Shown piece after piece: positions 7,619 to 15,967 of a stretch of 27,173 nt of DNA (position 1 is its first letter; every line of letters begins with the position of its first letter). Position numbers and translations under genes: made by a program. The notes under the pieces are model-generated. The model searched no databases and was not told the origin of the DNA. It saw nothing but the letters and a program-made list of their open reading frames with translations. Source of the stretch: CAYSRC01 sp964433495 (GTDB lineage: Bacteria; Bacillota; Clostridia; Oscillospirales; Ruminococcaceae); assembly GCA_964433495.1 (NCBI GenBank), contig CAYSRC010000032.1:1-27173 (forward strand), read 5' to 3'.

Positions 7619-8569
7619 CTATTTCTCGTTCAGCTTTTCGAGCGCCTTGCACGTCTCGATGATAAACGCGTCGCGTTTTGCCGTGTCGCTGTCTATGCTC
7701 CGCTCGCTCCAGTCGTAAAAGCCCTTGCCGGTCTTCACGCCGAGATCGCCGCGCGCGACCATATCGCGGATGTATGTATTTGCGTGTTTTTCGGCGCAGA
7801 TGTTCGGCAGAACCGTCTCCTGAACGGACAGCCCGAGGTCCGTGCCGATGGCGTCCAGATGCTTCAGCGGGCCCCACACGGGGAAGCGCATCGCCATCCC
7901 GGCGGCGATCGCGGTATCCACGTCCTCCGCCGTGGCAAGTCCGCTTGACACGATGTCGACGGCCTCGCGGATGATCGCCTGAAACACGCGGTTCGCAAGC
8001 TGCCCCGGCAGATCCCTGCGGACAAGCACCGGCGACTTTTTCCACCTTCTCAGTTCATCCCTCACGCGGACGGCCACCGCCTCGTCGGTTCTGTCGCCGA
8101 CAACGACCTCCACGAGCGGCACAAGGTGCGCCGGCAACCAAAAGTGCGTCGTAACCGTGCGCTCGGGGTGCGCCGAACAGAGCGCGCTTATCTCGGTGAT
8201 CCGCAGCCCGCTCGTGTTTGAGCAGATCGGCACCTCGGCCGGCAGCAGCCCGTCAAGCTGTTTGAACAGCTTCTGCTTTGCCTCCAGGTTCTCGACAATC
8301 GCCTCAATGACGATAAACGCGTTGTCCAAAGCCCTCTCGGTGTCGGTGCACACGCCGAGATTCTTTATCGCGGCGTCCGCCTCCGCCGCCGTCGCAAGAC
8401 CGTTCTCCTCGCGAAGGCGGATGCAGCCTTCCGCCCGCGCGCGCCCCGCCAGGGCGCGCGCTTCGTCAACGTCCGCAAGCGTCACGGGATGCCCGGCCAG
8501 CGCGGCCATCGCCCCGATGCCGCTGCCCATCATGCCGGAACCTATGACAACCGCATGGTCTCTAATCAT
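7619..8569 (-). CDS. 3-hydroxyacyl-CoA dehydrogenase-fold NAD oxidoreductase
   Basis: This 316-residue protein has the N-terminal Rossmann motif GSGMMGSG (about 10-17), an acidic Asp near 34 favouring NAD, SNTSGLRITEIS, and the catalytic His in THFWLPAHLVPLVEVV. The C-terminal helical domain ends in GVKTGKGFYDW. True 3-hydroxybutyryl-CoA dehydrogenases usually have FNP at the site of WLPAHLVP. Here that segment and GMAMRFPVWGPL look more like L-gulonate 3-dehydrogenase (lambda-crystallin) and L-carnitine dehydrogenase. I therefore infer oxidation of a hydroxy acid such as an aldonate, not a CoA ester. No thiolase, crotonase or acyl-CoA gene is nearby. The ATG has AAAGGGGG 7 nt upstream. It lies 33 nt after the alcohol dehydrogenase gene and 10 nt before the lactonase. 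Confidence 0.85.
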   Translation of the reverse strand: MIRDHAVVIGSGMMGSGIGAMAALAGHPVTLADVDEARALAGRARAEGCIRLREENGLATAAEADAAIKNLGVCTDTERALDNAFIVIEAIVENLEAKQKLFKQLDGLLPAEVPICSNTSGLRITEISALCSAHPERTVTTHFWLPAHLVPLVEVVVGDRTDEAVAVRVRDELRRWKKSPVLVRRDLPGQLANRVFQAIIREAVDIVSSGLATAEDVDTAIAAGMAMRFPVWGPLKHLDAIGTDLGLSVQETVLPNICAEKHANTYIRDMVARGDLGVKTGKGFYDWSERSIDSDTAKRDAFIIETCKALEKLNEK

Positions 8570-8602
8570 ACAATAGCCCCCTTTCGGAATACTCCGCCGT
8601 TG

Positions 8603-9706
8603 TTACGGATTGATGACGACCTTTATCGAGCCGTCCCTCTTGTGCTCGAACACGTCCACCGCTTTTTCATACTCCTCGAGCGGGAAGGTGTGTGTCACCA
8701 GCTTTTCGCCGTCGATTGCGCCGCTGGCAAAAAAGTGCAGAACCTTGTCGGACACATTCGGGTTGGCCTTTGAGTCCACGAGGTGTATCTCGTTAAAATT
8801 GACGGTGTTGAGCGGCAGCTCCGCATTCGGGTTTTTGTAGGTGGCGATTATCGCGACCGACCCGGCCTTTCTGACCATGTTGCAGGCCTTCATGGGCGAA
8901 TCGGAAGCGCCCGAGCACTCCATCACCTCGTCCGCGCCCACCCCGTTCGTCAGCTCTAACACGCGCTTGACGGGATCCTCTTTTTCAAAGTCGATACACA
9001 CATCGGCGCCCAGCTCGCGCGCTTTTTCAAGCTTTGCCCCGCGCCCGACAACGATCACGCGGCCCGAGCCCATCGCCTTGCACTCCATCATCGCGCACAG
9101 CCCTATGGGGCCGGGGCCGATGACGACGCTCGTCCCGCCCGGGGTGACGCCCGCGAGCTCAACGCCGTGCAGCGCAACCCCCGCGCAGTCGCACATGGAG
9201 GCCACGTTATAGCTCACGCCGTCCGGGATGCGGTGAAGCGCGCCGGTCTTGTATACGTTGTACTCTGCGTTGGCCCCCTGCCAATAAAAGCCGTAATGGC
9301 GGTGCCCGACGTCGAGCCTGCCGTCATGGCCGTCCCGGCCGTAGTTGAGGCACACCGTATAATGGCCCCGCTTGCAGTTGTCGCATTTGCCGCAGCCGAC
9401 GTGCGCCTCACCCGCGACCCTGTCGCCGACGGCGAAGTCCTCCACCCCGGGGCCCAGCGCGACAATCTGTCCCGCCCACTCGTGGCCCATGATAAAGGGA
9501 TAGTACGGGGGCCAGTTTGCAAAGGCGTAGTGGCCGTGTATCATCTTCGGGTCGGAGCCGCAGACGGCGACCGCCTTGATGCGGCACAGCACCTCGCCCG
9601 GGCCCGGCTTCGGCACCGGCACCTCGGCCAGTTGAAGGTGATCGTATGCTGTCAGGGTCATCGCTTTCATTTTTTCGGGAATTGTGAACTCGGTCATATT
9701 TCTCAT
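8603..9706 (-). CDS. Zinc-dependent medium-chain alcohol/polyol dehydrogenase (first copy)
   Basis: This 367-residue cytosolic enzyme is of the sorbitol/L-idonate/threonine dehydrogenase class and would oxidise a secondary alcohol of a polyol or sugar acid with NAD(P). The catalytic zinc ligands are Cys in AVCGSD (near 49) and His-Glu in MGHEWAG (near 74). The structural zinc lobe has four cysteines in CGKCDNCKRGHYTVC (about 105-119). The nucleotide-binding loop is VIGPGPIGL (near 195). Two ATGs compete: 9706 is only 2-3 nt from AGGAG, while 9697 is about 10 nt away and may be the real start. It heads a three-gene minus-strand unit with the dehydrogenase and lactonase, divergent from the LysR gene that probably controls it. 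Confidence 0.9.
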   Translation of the reverse strand: MRNMTEFTIPEKMKAMTLTAYDHLQLAEVPVPKPGPGEVLCRIKAVAVCGSDPKMIHGHYAFANWPPYYPFIMGHEWAGQIVALGPGVEDFAVGDRVAGEAHVGCGKCDNCKRGHYTVCLNYGRDGHDGRLDVGHRHYGFYWQGANAEYNVYKTGALHRIPDGVSYNVASMCDCAGVALHGVELAGVTPGGTSVVIGPGPIGLCAMMECKAMGSGRVIVVGRGAKLEKARELGADVCIDFEKEDPVKRVLELTNGVGADEVMECSGASDSPMKACNMVRKAGSVAIIATYKNPNAELPLNTVNFNEIHLVDSKANPNVSDKVLHFFASGAIDGEKLVTHTFPLEEYEKAVDVFEHKRDGSIKVVINP

Positions 9707-9775
9707 CTCTCCTGTAATTTAATCGCGCCGCCGCGGCATTTCGGGGCATTATCGGTCGGTTGTTTGTCCGGGTCG

Positions 9776-9805
9776 TTGCACTGCTTTGCTAAACCGTGCT
9801 ATAAT
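9776..9805 (+). promoter_or_regulatory. Promoter of the LysR gene
   Basis: TTGCAC (9776-9781) is followed after 18 nt by a perfect TATAAT (9800-9805), giving a start near 9812. Between it and the gene is an imperfect dyad around TCGGATAAGCATTCGGC (about 9819-9835), a candidate LysR-type autoregulatory site. Confidence 0.65.
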
Positions 9806-9862
9806 GATTAACGGTATATCGGATAAGCATTCGGCTATACACCAAAAAGGAGTATACACGGT

Positions 9863-10753
9863 ATGACGTTGCGCAGGCTCAAAATCTTTGTCGAGGTCGC
9901 CAAAAGCGGCAGCATGAGCGCCACGGCGAGAAAGCTGTATATCACCCAGGCCTCGGTAAGCCAAAGTATCGCCGAAATTGAGAAAAACTACAACATCCGC
10001 CTGTTTGAGCGCCTGTCCAAAAAGCTCTATCTCACCCAGGCCGGGCAGGAGCTTTTGATCTATGCCCAGCAGATCCTCAACCAGGAAAAGAGCATTGAGG
10101 ATTTTCTTCTCCAGTCCTCAAAGGAGCGCATCCTGCACGTGGGCTCGTCGCTGTCGGTCGGCGGCTCCATCCTGAGCGAGCTGCTTTTGATGATGAAGCG
10201 TCAAAACCCCGACGTGCAGAACATCGTCACCGTGAACAGCAACACCATCATCCAGGAAAAGCTGATGAACAACTCCCTCGACATCGCAATCGGCGACTCA
10301 AACCCCAAGAACCCCGACCTCGTCTGCATCCCGATCATGAAGGACACCCTCATGCTCGTGTGCAGCCGCGACCATCCGTTTTGGGGCAGACAGTGCGTCT
10401 GTCTCAAGGATCTCAGCGGCGAGAAGCTCATCGTGCGCGACAGCACCACGTCGTCGGTCACCCGGCTCGAAAAGCTGCTCACAGAGCAGGGCATCCCCTA
10501 TCAGGTCACCTGGCACTGCGCCGACAATGAGGCCAGCAAAAAAGCCGTTCAAAACGGCCACGGTATCTCGACAATTTCCAACCGCCTCATCAAGGACGAG
10601 GTCAGGCGCGGCAGCATCTGGGCGCTTGAGATTCTGGACGCGGACATGAGCCGCACCTTTAATCTGATGTACCACAAGGACAAGTATCTGCCCGACTACA
10701 TGTGCAGCTTTATTGAGCTCGCCAAAAACTTCGAGACCTTAAACTCGCTGTAG
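9863..10753 (+). CDS. LysR-type transcriptional regulator
   Basis: This 296-residue DNA-binding regulator has the typical N-terminal winged helix-turn-helix (about 1-62: MTLRRLKIFVEVAKSGSMSA, then the recognition helix near TQASVSQSI, then LFERLSKKLYLTQAG). A linker helix follows, then a periplasmic-binding-like effector domain (about 91-290). The ATG has AAGGAG 10 nt upstream. LysR proteins commonly regulate the divergent gene, here the three-gene dehydrogenase/lactonase unit, in response to a pathway intermediate; that effector is probably a sugar acid, by inference. It may also act on the ABC operon. A good terminator closes the gene. Confidence 0.93.
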   Translation: MTLRRLKIFVEVAKSGSMSATARKLYITQASVSQSIAEIEKNYNIRLFERLSKKLYLTQAGQELLIYAQQILNQEKSIEDFLLQSSKERILHVGSSLSVGGSILSELLLMMKRQNPDVQNIVTVNSNTIIQEKLMNNSLDIAIGDSNPKNPDLVCIPIMKDTLMLVCSRDHPFWGRQCVCLKDLSGEKLIVRDSTTSSVTRLEKLLTEQGIPYQVTWHCADNEASKKAVQNGHGISTISNRLIKDEVRRGSIWALEILDADMSRTFNLMYHKDKYLPDYMCSFIELAKNFETLNSL

Positions 10754-10771
10754 TTTTTTAATATGCGTCTG

Positions 10772-10807
10772 CCGGGGCGGCCTCCTAAAGGGCCGTCCCG
10801 GTTTTTT
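10772..10807 (+). terminator. Terminator of the LysR gene
   Basis: An 11-bp stem with one G-U pair (arms 10772-10782 and 10791-10801) is followed directly by TTTTTT (10802-10807). It lies between two convergent genes. Confidence 0.85.
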
Positions 10808-10819
10808 GCGGCTTATCCG

Positions 10820-11860
10820 TCACTCGAACGTGAACGCCGTCCTCGCAAGGTTTTTGTAGCCGCGCAGGGCGTCAATCGCCTCGTTTACCTCGTCGATGGT
10901 CCACAGACGGCACACATACGGATCGATTATCTTTTTCTCCACAAGCTCTATCGCCTCTTTGAGCGCCTGCGGCGACGCGCCGCGGATGCCGATAATCTCC
11001 TTTTCCTTGATGACGATCTCCTGATAGTTCACCGTGAACGTGTCGGACGCGTAGGCCGCGGCGATTATCTTTCCGCCCGGGCGCAGACACCTGAGCAGCT
11101 CGTCGATGCTGCTGCTTGTGCCGATGAGATCCACGATGACGTCGCACATATCGCCGTCGGTCAGCCTCGCAATCTCCTCGCGCAGGTCGGCCTCCCTCGT
11201 GTTTATCGTGCCGTCCGCGCCGAACCTGCGGGCGAGCTCAAGCTTTGCCTCCGTCCTCCCCGACGCGAAAACCGTGGCGCCGAGATACTTCGCGATCTGC
11301 ACGCCCTGAATCCCGAGCGCGCCCATCCCCGCGAGCAGGATCCTGTCCCCCGCCTTCACCTTGCCCTGCACCTTAATCGCGTTGTACATGCAGGCCACGG
11401 CGTCCGGGATCACGGCCGCGTCGGGCCACGGGATGTCGTCGGACAGCGGCATCACGTTCTCCGCCGGGATCACCGCATACTCCGCATGGGAGCCGTCCCG
11501 CTCAAAGCCGATGCGCACGCGGTTGAGGCAGAGGTTCTCGCGCCCCATTTTGCACATGATGCACTCATGGCACACCACGTCAATCCAGCCGCACATGTGC
11601 TGGCCGACCTTCACGTCGGTGACCCCCTCGCCGAGCTCTGCGACAATCCCCGCGAGCTCATGTCCCGGCGTATAGGGCGGCTTGACCGTCTTTAAAACCC
11701 CGTCCTGTATGTGGACGTCGGTAAGGCACAGCCCGCTCGCCATCACCTTCACCAAGACCTCGCCCGGGCCGGGCTTCGGGATCGGAAGCTCACGCACCTC
11801 AAAGGGTTCATGAAAGGCGGGCAAAACAACTGCTTTCATGGTTTTCTTTTCCAACTTCAT
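10820..11860 (-). CDS. Zinc-dependent alcohol dehydrogenase (second copy)
   Basis: This 346-residue medium-chain dehydrogenase is distinct from the upstream copy. The catalytic zinc ligands are Cys in GLCLTD (near 44) and His-Glu in PGHELAG (near 67). The structural zinc cysteines are in CHECIMCKMGRENLC (about 97-111). The Rossmann loop is AGMGALGIQG (near 178), an alternative to GxGxxG. GRTEAKLELAR follows, where an arginine after the second strand could favour NADP, though this is weak evidence. The ATG has AAGGGGG just upstream; its gene begins 8 nt after the permease stop, so it is the last gene of the sugar transport operon. It is expected to oxidise the imported substrate or reduce an intermediate. 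The primary-alcohol and polyol types cannot be told apart by eye. Confidence 0.9.
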   Translation of the reverse strand: MKLEKKTMKAVVLPAFHEPFEVRELPIPKPGPGEVLVKVMASGLCLTDVHIQDGVLKTVKPPYTPGHELAGIVAELGEGVTDVKVGQHMCGWIDVVCHECIMCKMGRENLCLNRVRIGFERDGSHAEYAVIPAENVMPLSDDIPWPDAAVIPDAVACMYNAIKVQGKVKAGDRILLAGMGALGIQGVQIAKYLGATVFASGRTEAKLELARRFGADGTINTREADLREEIARLTDGDMCDVIVDLIGTSSSIDELLRCLRPGGKIIAAAYASDTFTVNYQEIVIKEKEIIGIRGASPQALKEAIELVEKKIIDPYVCRLWTIDEVNEAIDALRGYKNLARTAFTFE

Positions 11861-11868
11861 GCGCCCCC

Positions 11869-12885
11869 TTACTTCTTTTTAACATTTTTCTGGATGTCGA
11901 CGGCAATGGCGAAGAGCATGATAAGACCTCTCGCGATATTGCTGTAGTAGGTGTTTACGCCGAGATAGACAAGGCCGTAGTTGATCACCTGCAACAGCGT
12001 GACGCCGACGAGCACGCCGCGGATGGTGCCTATGCCGCCGCGCAGCGATATTCCGCCGATTACGCAGCCGGCAATTGCGTCGAGCTCGTAGCCGTTGCCC
12101 ATCTCATTGGTGACCGACGCCGTGCGCCCCGCCTCGAGGAAGCCCGCGAACGCATAGGTGCAGCCGGCGAGCAGATAGACAATCAGGGAGGTTTTGACCA
12201 CGTTGACGCCCGAAACCTTGGCGGCCTCGGGGTTTCCGCCGCAGGCAAACATGTTGCGTCCGAGCTTTGTGCGGTTCCAGATAAACCAGTACACGACGGC
12301 CAAAATCAACGCGTAGCAGACGATATACGGGATGCGGACCTCGCCGATGTAGAAGCTGCCCTGGCAGAAGTTCGTGTACTTCTTGCTCAGCCCCGCGACC
12401 GGGGTGCCGCCGGTGAGGTCGTCATAGTAGACCGACAGCACGCCGTAGATCACCATCTGCATACCCAAGGACGCGATCATGGGCACCATGCGCAGCTTGG
12501 AGACGAGCAGCGAGTTTATCATCGAAAATACCGCGCAGATCAGCATCGCCAGCGCAAGCGGCACAATGAGCGGCAGCTCGCCGAGGGCCGGGTACAGCTT
12601 GATCGAATAGTCCACCGCCTGAAGCATCACCGAGCAGATGACCGCCGCCATGCCGATCTGACGGCCGGTGGACAGGTCGCGCCCGCCGATAATGCATATA
12701 CTTGCGCTTGCGAGCGCGAGAACAATTCTCGGCGCGACCTGCTGCAAAATATATGTAAAGTTGGTCAGCGACAGAAAGTTCGGCTCAATCAGAATGATGA
12801 CCGTCAAAAACAGCAGCAGGACGATGTAGATAGTCGAATTCATCAGCCGACGCTTAATCTGACTGCCGTCAAGTTTCTTTGTCAA
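11869..12885 (-). CDS. Sugar ABC transporter permease (RbsC/MglC family)
   Basis: This membrane protein of about 338 residues forms the channel of the ribose/galactose/autoinducer-2 type importer. Roughly nine or ten hydrophobic segments are visible, beginning with IYIVLLLFLTVIILI. The family's conserved loop appears as GGRDLSTGRQIG rather than the usual GGxDLSVG, and the ATPase-coupling segment resembles GNPEAAKVSGVNV. The open frame extends to an ATG at 12906, but an AAGGAG inside it is placed 10 nt before a TTG at 12885, so I choose TTG (sequence LTKKLDGSQ). The gene is between the ATPase and alcohol dehydrogenase genes of one minus-strand operon. Substrate specificity is set by the binding protein. 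Confidence 0.9.
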   Translation of the reverse strand: MTKKLDGSQIKRRLMNSTIYIVLLLFLTVIILIEPNFLSLTNFTYILQQVAPRIVLALASASICIIGGRDLSTGRQIGMAAVICSVMLQAVDYSIKLYPALGELPLIVPLALAMLICAVFSMINSLLVSKLRMVPMIASLGMQMVIYGVLSVYYDDLTGGTPVAGLSKKYTNFCQGSFYIGEVRIPYIVCYALILAVVYWFIWNRTKLGRNMFACGGNPEAAKVSGVNVVKTSLIVYLLAGCTYAFAGFLEAGRTASVTNEMGNGYELDAIAGCVIGGISLRGGIGTIRGVLVGVTLLQVINYGLVYLGVNTYYSNIARGLIMLFAIAVDIQKNVKKK

Positions 12886-12990
12886 GTTGAAACATCTCCT
12901 TAGCATTAGTGTGTTCGTGCGAAAGCGTCAAGGCCCCTTTTCGCTGCGCCGGCACGGCGGGCGCTCCGAAGCCGGGCCCCATAGGATAAA

Positions 12991-14490
12991 TCAGAGATAC
13001 ATGGCCGACAGCCTGAATATCTCCTCCTGCGTCAGCTCCTTCGCCGGCTTCACCGCGGCAACGCGCCCGTTGCTCATGACCATGACGCGGTCGGCGACGC
13101 CGAGCAGCTCGGGCATTTCGGAGGAGACGAATATAACCGCTTTCCCCTGCTTCGCGATGTCAATCATAAGCTGATATATCTCGTACTTCGCCCCGACATC
13201 GATGCCGCGCGTCGGCTCGTCCATAAGAAGAATCTCGGGCTCGCAGAGCAGGCACCGCCCTATAATCACCTTCTGTTGGTTGCCGCCCGAAAGATCGGAA
13301 ATCGGCGTCTTTTGGCTCGGCGTCTTCACCGACATCGCGTCGACGACCCACTGCGCGTTCTCGGCGATCTTCTTCGGCGAAATCGCCCCGCCCCTGCCGG
13401 TGCAGCGCCCGAGGCTCGACAGCACCGCGTTGTCGGCGACGCTCAGCATCGGCACAATCCCCGACGTGCGGCGCTCCTCGGGCACCATGGCGAGACGGTG
13501 CTTAAGGCTGCGGACGGTGTCGCGCGGACGATACTCCTTCCCGAACAGGGTTATCCTGCCCGACGCAATGCGGCGCATCCCGAAGAGCGCCTCGAGCAGC
13601 TCGGTGCGCCGCGCGCCGACCAACCCGCCTATGCCGAGAATCTCCCCGGCGTGCGCCTCAAACGACACGTCGGTCACACGCGGCTCATAGTAGGTCGTCA
13701 GGTGCTCAACCTTCAAAATCACGTCCCCGCGCACGGCGTCGTTTGTCGGGAACCTGTTGCTCAAATCCCGGTTGACCATATATTTCACGAGCAGATCCTG
13801 GTTGAGCTCGCTCGTCGGCTCGGTGCAGACATATTTGCCGTCGCGCAAAACCGTCACGCGGTCCGAGATGTGCAGAACCTCGTCGATCTTGTGCGAGATA
13901 AAGATTATCCCGCAGCCCTGCTTTTTCAGCCGGGCGATAATCTCAAACAGCTTTTCCGTCTCTTTTTCCGTCAGGGACGATGTCGGCTCGTCCATGACGA
14001 TGATCTTTGCGTTCCACGACGCCGCCTTGACAATCTCGACCATCTGGCGCATTGACACCGACAGGTCACTTATCTTCGTTTTGGGATTAAGGGAGATATC
14101 AAAGCTCTTCAGCAGCTCTGCGGTGTCCTTAATCATCTTTTTGTCGTCTATTTGGCCGTATTTCGTCGGATACCTGCCCAGCCATACGTTATCGGCGATG
14201 CTGCGCATCGAAACCTGCTCCAGCTCCTGATGAATCATCGAAACCCCGTGATTCAGCGCGTCGGCAGGGTTTTTAAAGTCTATCTCGCGTCCCTCGAGTG
14301 AAATCGTCCCGGAATCCTTGTGATAAATCCCGAACAGGCACTTCATCAGCGTCGACTTCCCGGCGCCGTTTTCACCCATGAGCGCCAGCACCTCACCGGG
14401 CCGCACGGACAGATTAACATTGTCCAACGCCTTCACACCGGGAAATGATTTGCAGATATCCTTCATTTCCAGCAAGTATTCTGTGTTCAT
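12991..14490 (-). CDS. Sugar ABC transporter ATP-binding protein (RbsA/MglA type, two domains)
   Basis: This 499-residue protein fuses two ATPase domains. The first has Walker A GENGAGKST (about 38-46), a signature-like LSVSMRQMVEI (first cassette) and Walker B IIVMDEPTSSL. The second has a degenerate Walker A (GLVGARRTE), a good signature LSGGNQQKV and Walker B ILLMDEPTRGID. The degenerate second site is normal for this family. It powers import together with the permease and binding protein. The ATG has GGGAG about 9 nt upstream. About 105 nt separate it from the permease start, and 209 nt with two hairpins from the binding-protein gene. Confidence 0.95.
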   Translation of the reverse strand: MNTEYLLEMKDICKSFPGVKALDNVNLSVRPGEVLALMGENGAGKSTLMKCLFGIYHKDSGTISLEGREIDFKNPADALNHGVSMIHQELEQVSMRSIADNVWLGRYPTKYGQIDDKKMIKDTAELLKSFDISLNPKTKISDLSVSMRQMVEIVKAASWNAKIIVMDEPTSSLTEKETEKLFEIIARLKKQGCGIIFISHKIDEVLHISDRVTVLRDGKYVCTEPTSELNQDLLVKYMVNRDLSNRFPTNDAVRGDVILKVEHLTTYYEPRVTDVSFEAHAGEILGIGGLVGARRTELLEALFGMRRIASGRITLFGKEYRPRDTVRSLKHRLAMVPEERRTSGIVPMLSVADNAVLSSLGRCTGRGGAISPKKIAENAQWVVDAMSVKTPSQKTPISDLSGGNQQKVIIGRCLLCEPEILLMDEPTRGIDVGAKYEIYQLMIDIAKQGKAVIFVSSEMPELLGVADRVMVMSNGRVAAVKPAKELTQEEIFRLSAMYL

Positions 14491-14699
14491 GAAAAAAACT
14501 CCCGACCTCTAAGCATGTGCTTCAATCCTGCTTCGGCCCGCCGGGCAGGGGCGGCGGTTTAAGCGTCCCGCCGCCCCTTTGCGCCGAAAGAGTGCGCGCA
14601 TTCGCAGCGCGTCGATGCCCGACGGTCCCACATAACAGTATCAGAGCGGTATCCGCGATATCATGGAACCGCTCTGATGCTGCTTTCTGTCAATACAGG
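14491..14699 (-). other. Intercistronic hairpins between binding protein and ATPase
   Basis: This 209-nt spacer contains two perfect 11-bp inverted repeats: ATCAGAGCGGT (14640-14650 with 14668-14678) and AGGGGCGGCGG (14547-14557 with 14568-14578). Neither has a good T-run on the minus strand. Such stem-loops after a binding-protein gene typically protect the upstream mRNA or attenuate reading into the ATPase gene, giving more binding protein. Confidence 0.55.
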
Positions 14700-15905
14700 T
14701 TACGAATCTGTACGGGTCGACCTGTCATACGCATCCTTCGCGATGTCGACGTTGTCCTTGGTAATGCCGGTGAGAACGATGTAGACGATCTTCGGGTTCT
14801 TTTCGCTGAAGTGAACGTCCTCGTCAAAGCCGTAGAGCAGATCGCCGTATGTGATGTCGTTGCCCATCGCCGCGGACAGCGCCATCTTGATGCAGTTCGT
14901 CGCCTGCCACCACGGGTCGGTCAGAACAGAGGCGTACTGTATGCCGTCATTTATGAACACCTGGGCGTCGGGCAGGCAGTTGGAGGCGAGGACATACACG
15001 CCGCCCTCTTCGCTCAAAAGATCCGCCGCCTGAAATGCCGCAATGGCGCCCGCGGCCTGCGCATCGGTGTGGCAGAGGCAGAGCTCGATGTCACTGCCGT
15101 ATTTGCCGACCCACGTCTCGGCAATCTCCTTGCAGTCCGCGGTCGAGTTGTCGCTGTTCTGCTGCTCGAGAAGGTTGATGACGTCCTTGTACTCAGACCC
15201 CGCAATGCGGTCCTGAACAGTTTGGTAGCAGATGGCCATGTCCTCATTCGGCGGGCCCTGAATGTAGAACATGTTTATCTTGCCGTCGCCGTTCTTGTCG
15301 ACATCGGCAAACGACTCTTCGTCGCCCAGCAGTTCAAAAATCATATCCATCTGGAGATGGGCCTTGCTCTCGTTGTCGGCGCCTATGAACCATGTGCGCT
15401 CATAGTTCTCAAGGGACTCGGCGTCAACCTTTGTGTTCAGGAACACAACCGGGATATTGGCCTGTGCGCACTTCTCGGCAATGGCGGACGCGCCGCTCGA
15501 CTGCACGACATAGCAGATGAGGACGTCGATGCCGCGCGCAATCATCGTGTCGACCGCGTCGTTCTGCTTCGCCTGGTCGTTCTGCGCGTCGGAGATGATG
15601 TACTCGATGTTGTCGTTCTCGCACCGGTCAAACCAGTTGAGCATCGCGTTGCGCTGCCAGCTGCACCAGTTGTTGGAGTAGTTGAAAAGGCTGATGCCTA
15701 TCGTGACTTTCTCGTCGATCCCGGCAATCATCTCGTCGATTGTCCGATCTCCGGCGTCGTCCGGCTTGTCCGCACCGGGGTTTGTGTCGTCGGCCGGTGT
15801 GCTCACATTGTCGTTCCCGTCATCGGCGGGCGTCCCGTTGCCTGCACACGCCGCCAGCGAAAACGCCAGCGCCAGCACAAGCAAAAGCGAAATTAACTTT
15901 TTCAT
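14700..15905 (-). CDS. Sugar ABC transporter substrate-binding lipoprotein (MglB-like)
   Basis: This 401-residue lipoprotein has a signal sequence with lipobox LAAC (Cys20), then a long acidic, Asp/Thr/Pro-rich linker to about residue 55. The type I periplasmic-binding fold follows (about 66-390). Residues 201-211 form an EF-hand-like calcium loop, DVDKNGDGKIN, followed by a strand and a GPPNEDM segment. The galactose/glucose-binding protein MglB has a calcium loop at the same place, so MglB is the closest match I recognise. Trp80, Trp83 and Trp336 are possible sugar stackers, by inference. The ATG has GGGAGGA 5 nt upstream. It is the second gene in its operon, after the isomerase. Hexose or hexonate binding is likely but not shown. 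Confidence 0.92.
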   Translation of the reverse strand: MKKLISLLLVLALAFSLAACAGNGTPADDGNDNVSTPADDTNPGADKPDDAGDRTIDEMIAGIDEKVTIGISLFNYSNNWCSWQRNAMLNWFDRCENDNIEYIISDAQNDQAKQNDAVDTMIARGIDVLICYVVQSSGASAIAEKCAQANIPVVFLNTKVDAESLENYERTWFIGADNESKAHLQMDMIFELLGDEESFADVDKNGDGKINMFYIQGPPNEDMAICYQTVQDRIAGSEYKDVINLLEQQNSDNSTADCKEIAETWVGKYGSDIELCLCHTDAQAAGAIAAFQAADLLSEEGGVYVLASNCLPDAQVFINDGIQYASVLTDPWWQATNCIKMALSAAMGNDITYGDLLYGFDEDVHFSEKNPKIVYIVLTGITKDNVDIAKDAYDRSTRTDS

Positions 15906-15967
15906 GTGTATCCTCCCAACACTAATTTGATCCTATATTTTCCCGATTTTTCGGGCAGATCACACAT

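Noticed and set aside
12885..12906. ATG 12906 as start of the permease
   Set aside because: It has no Shine-Dalgarno, while AAGGAG sits inside this part at the right distance from TTG 12885.
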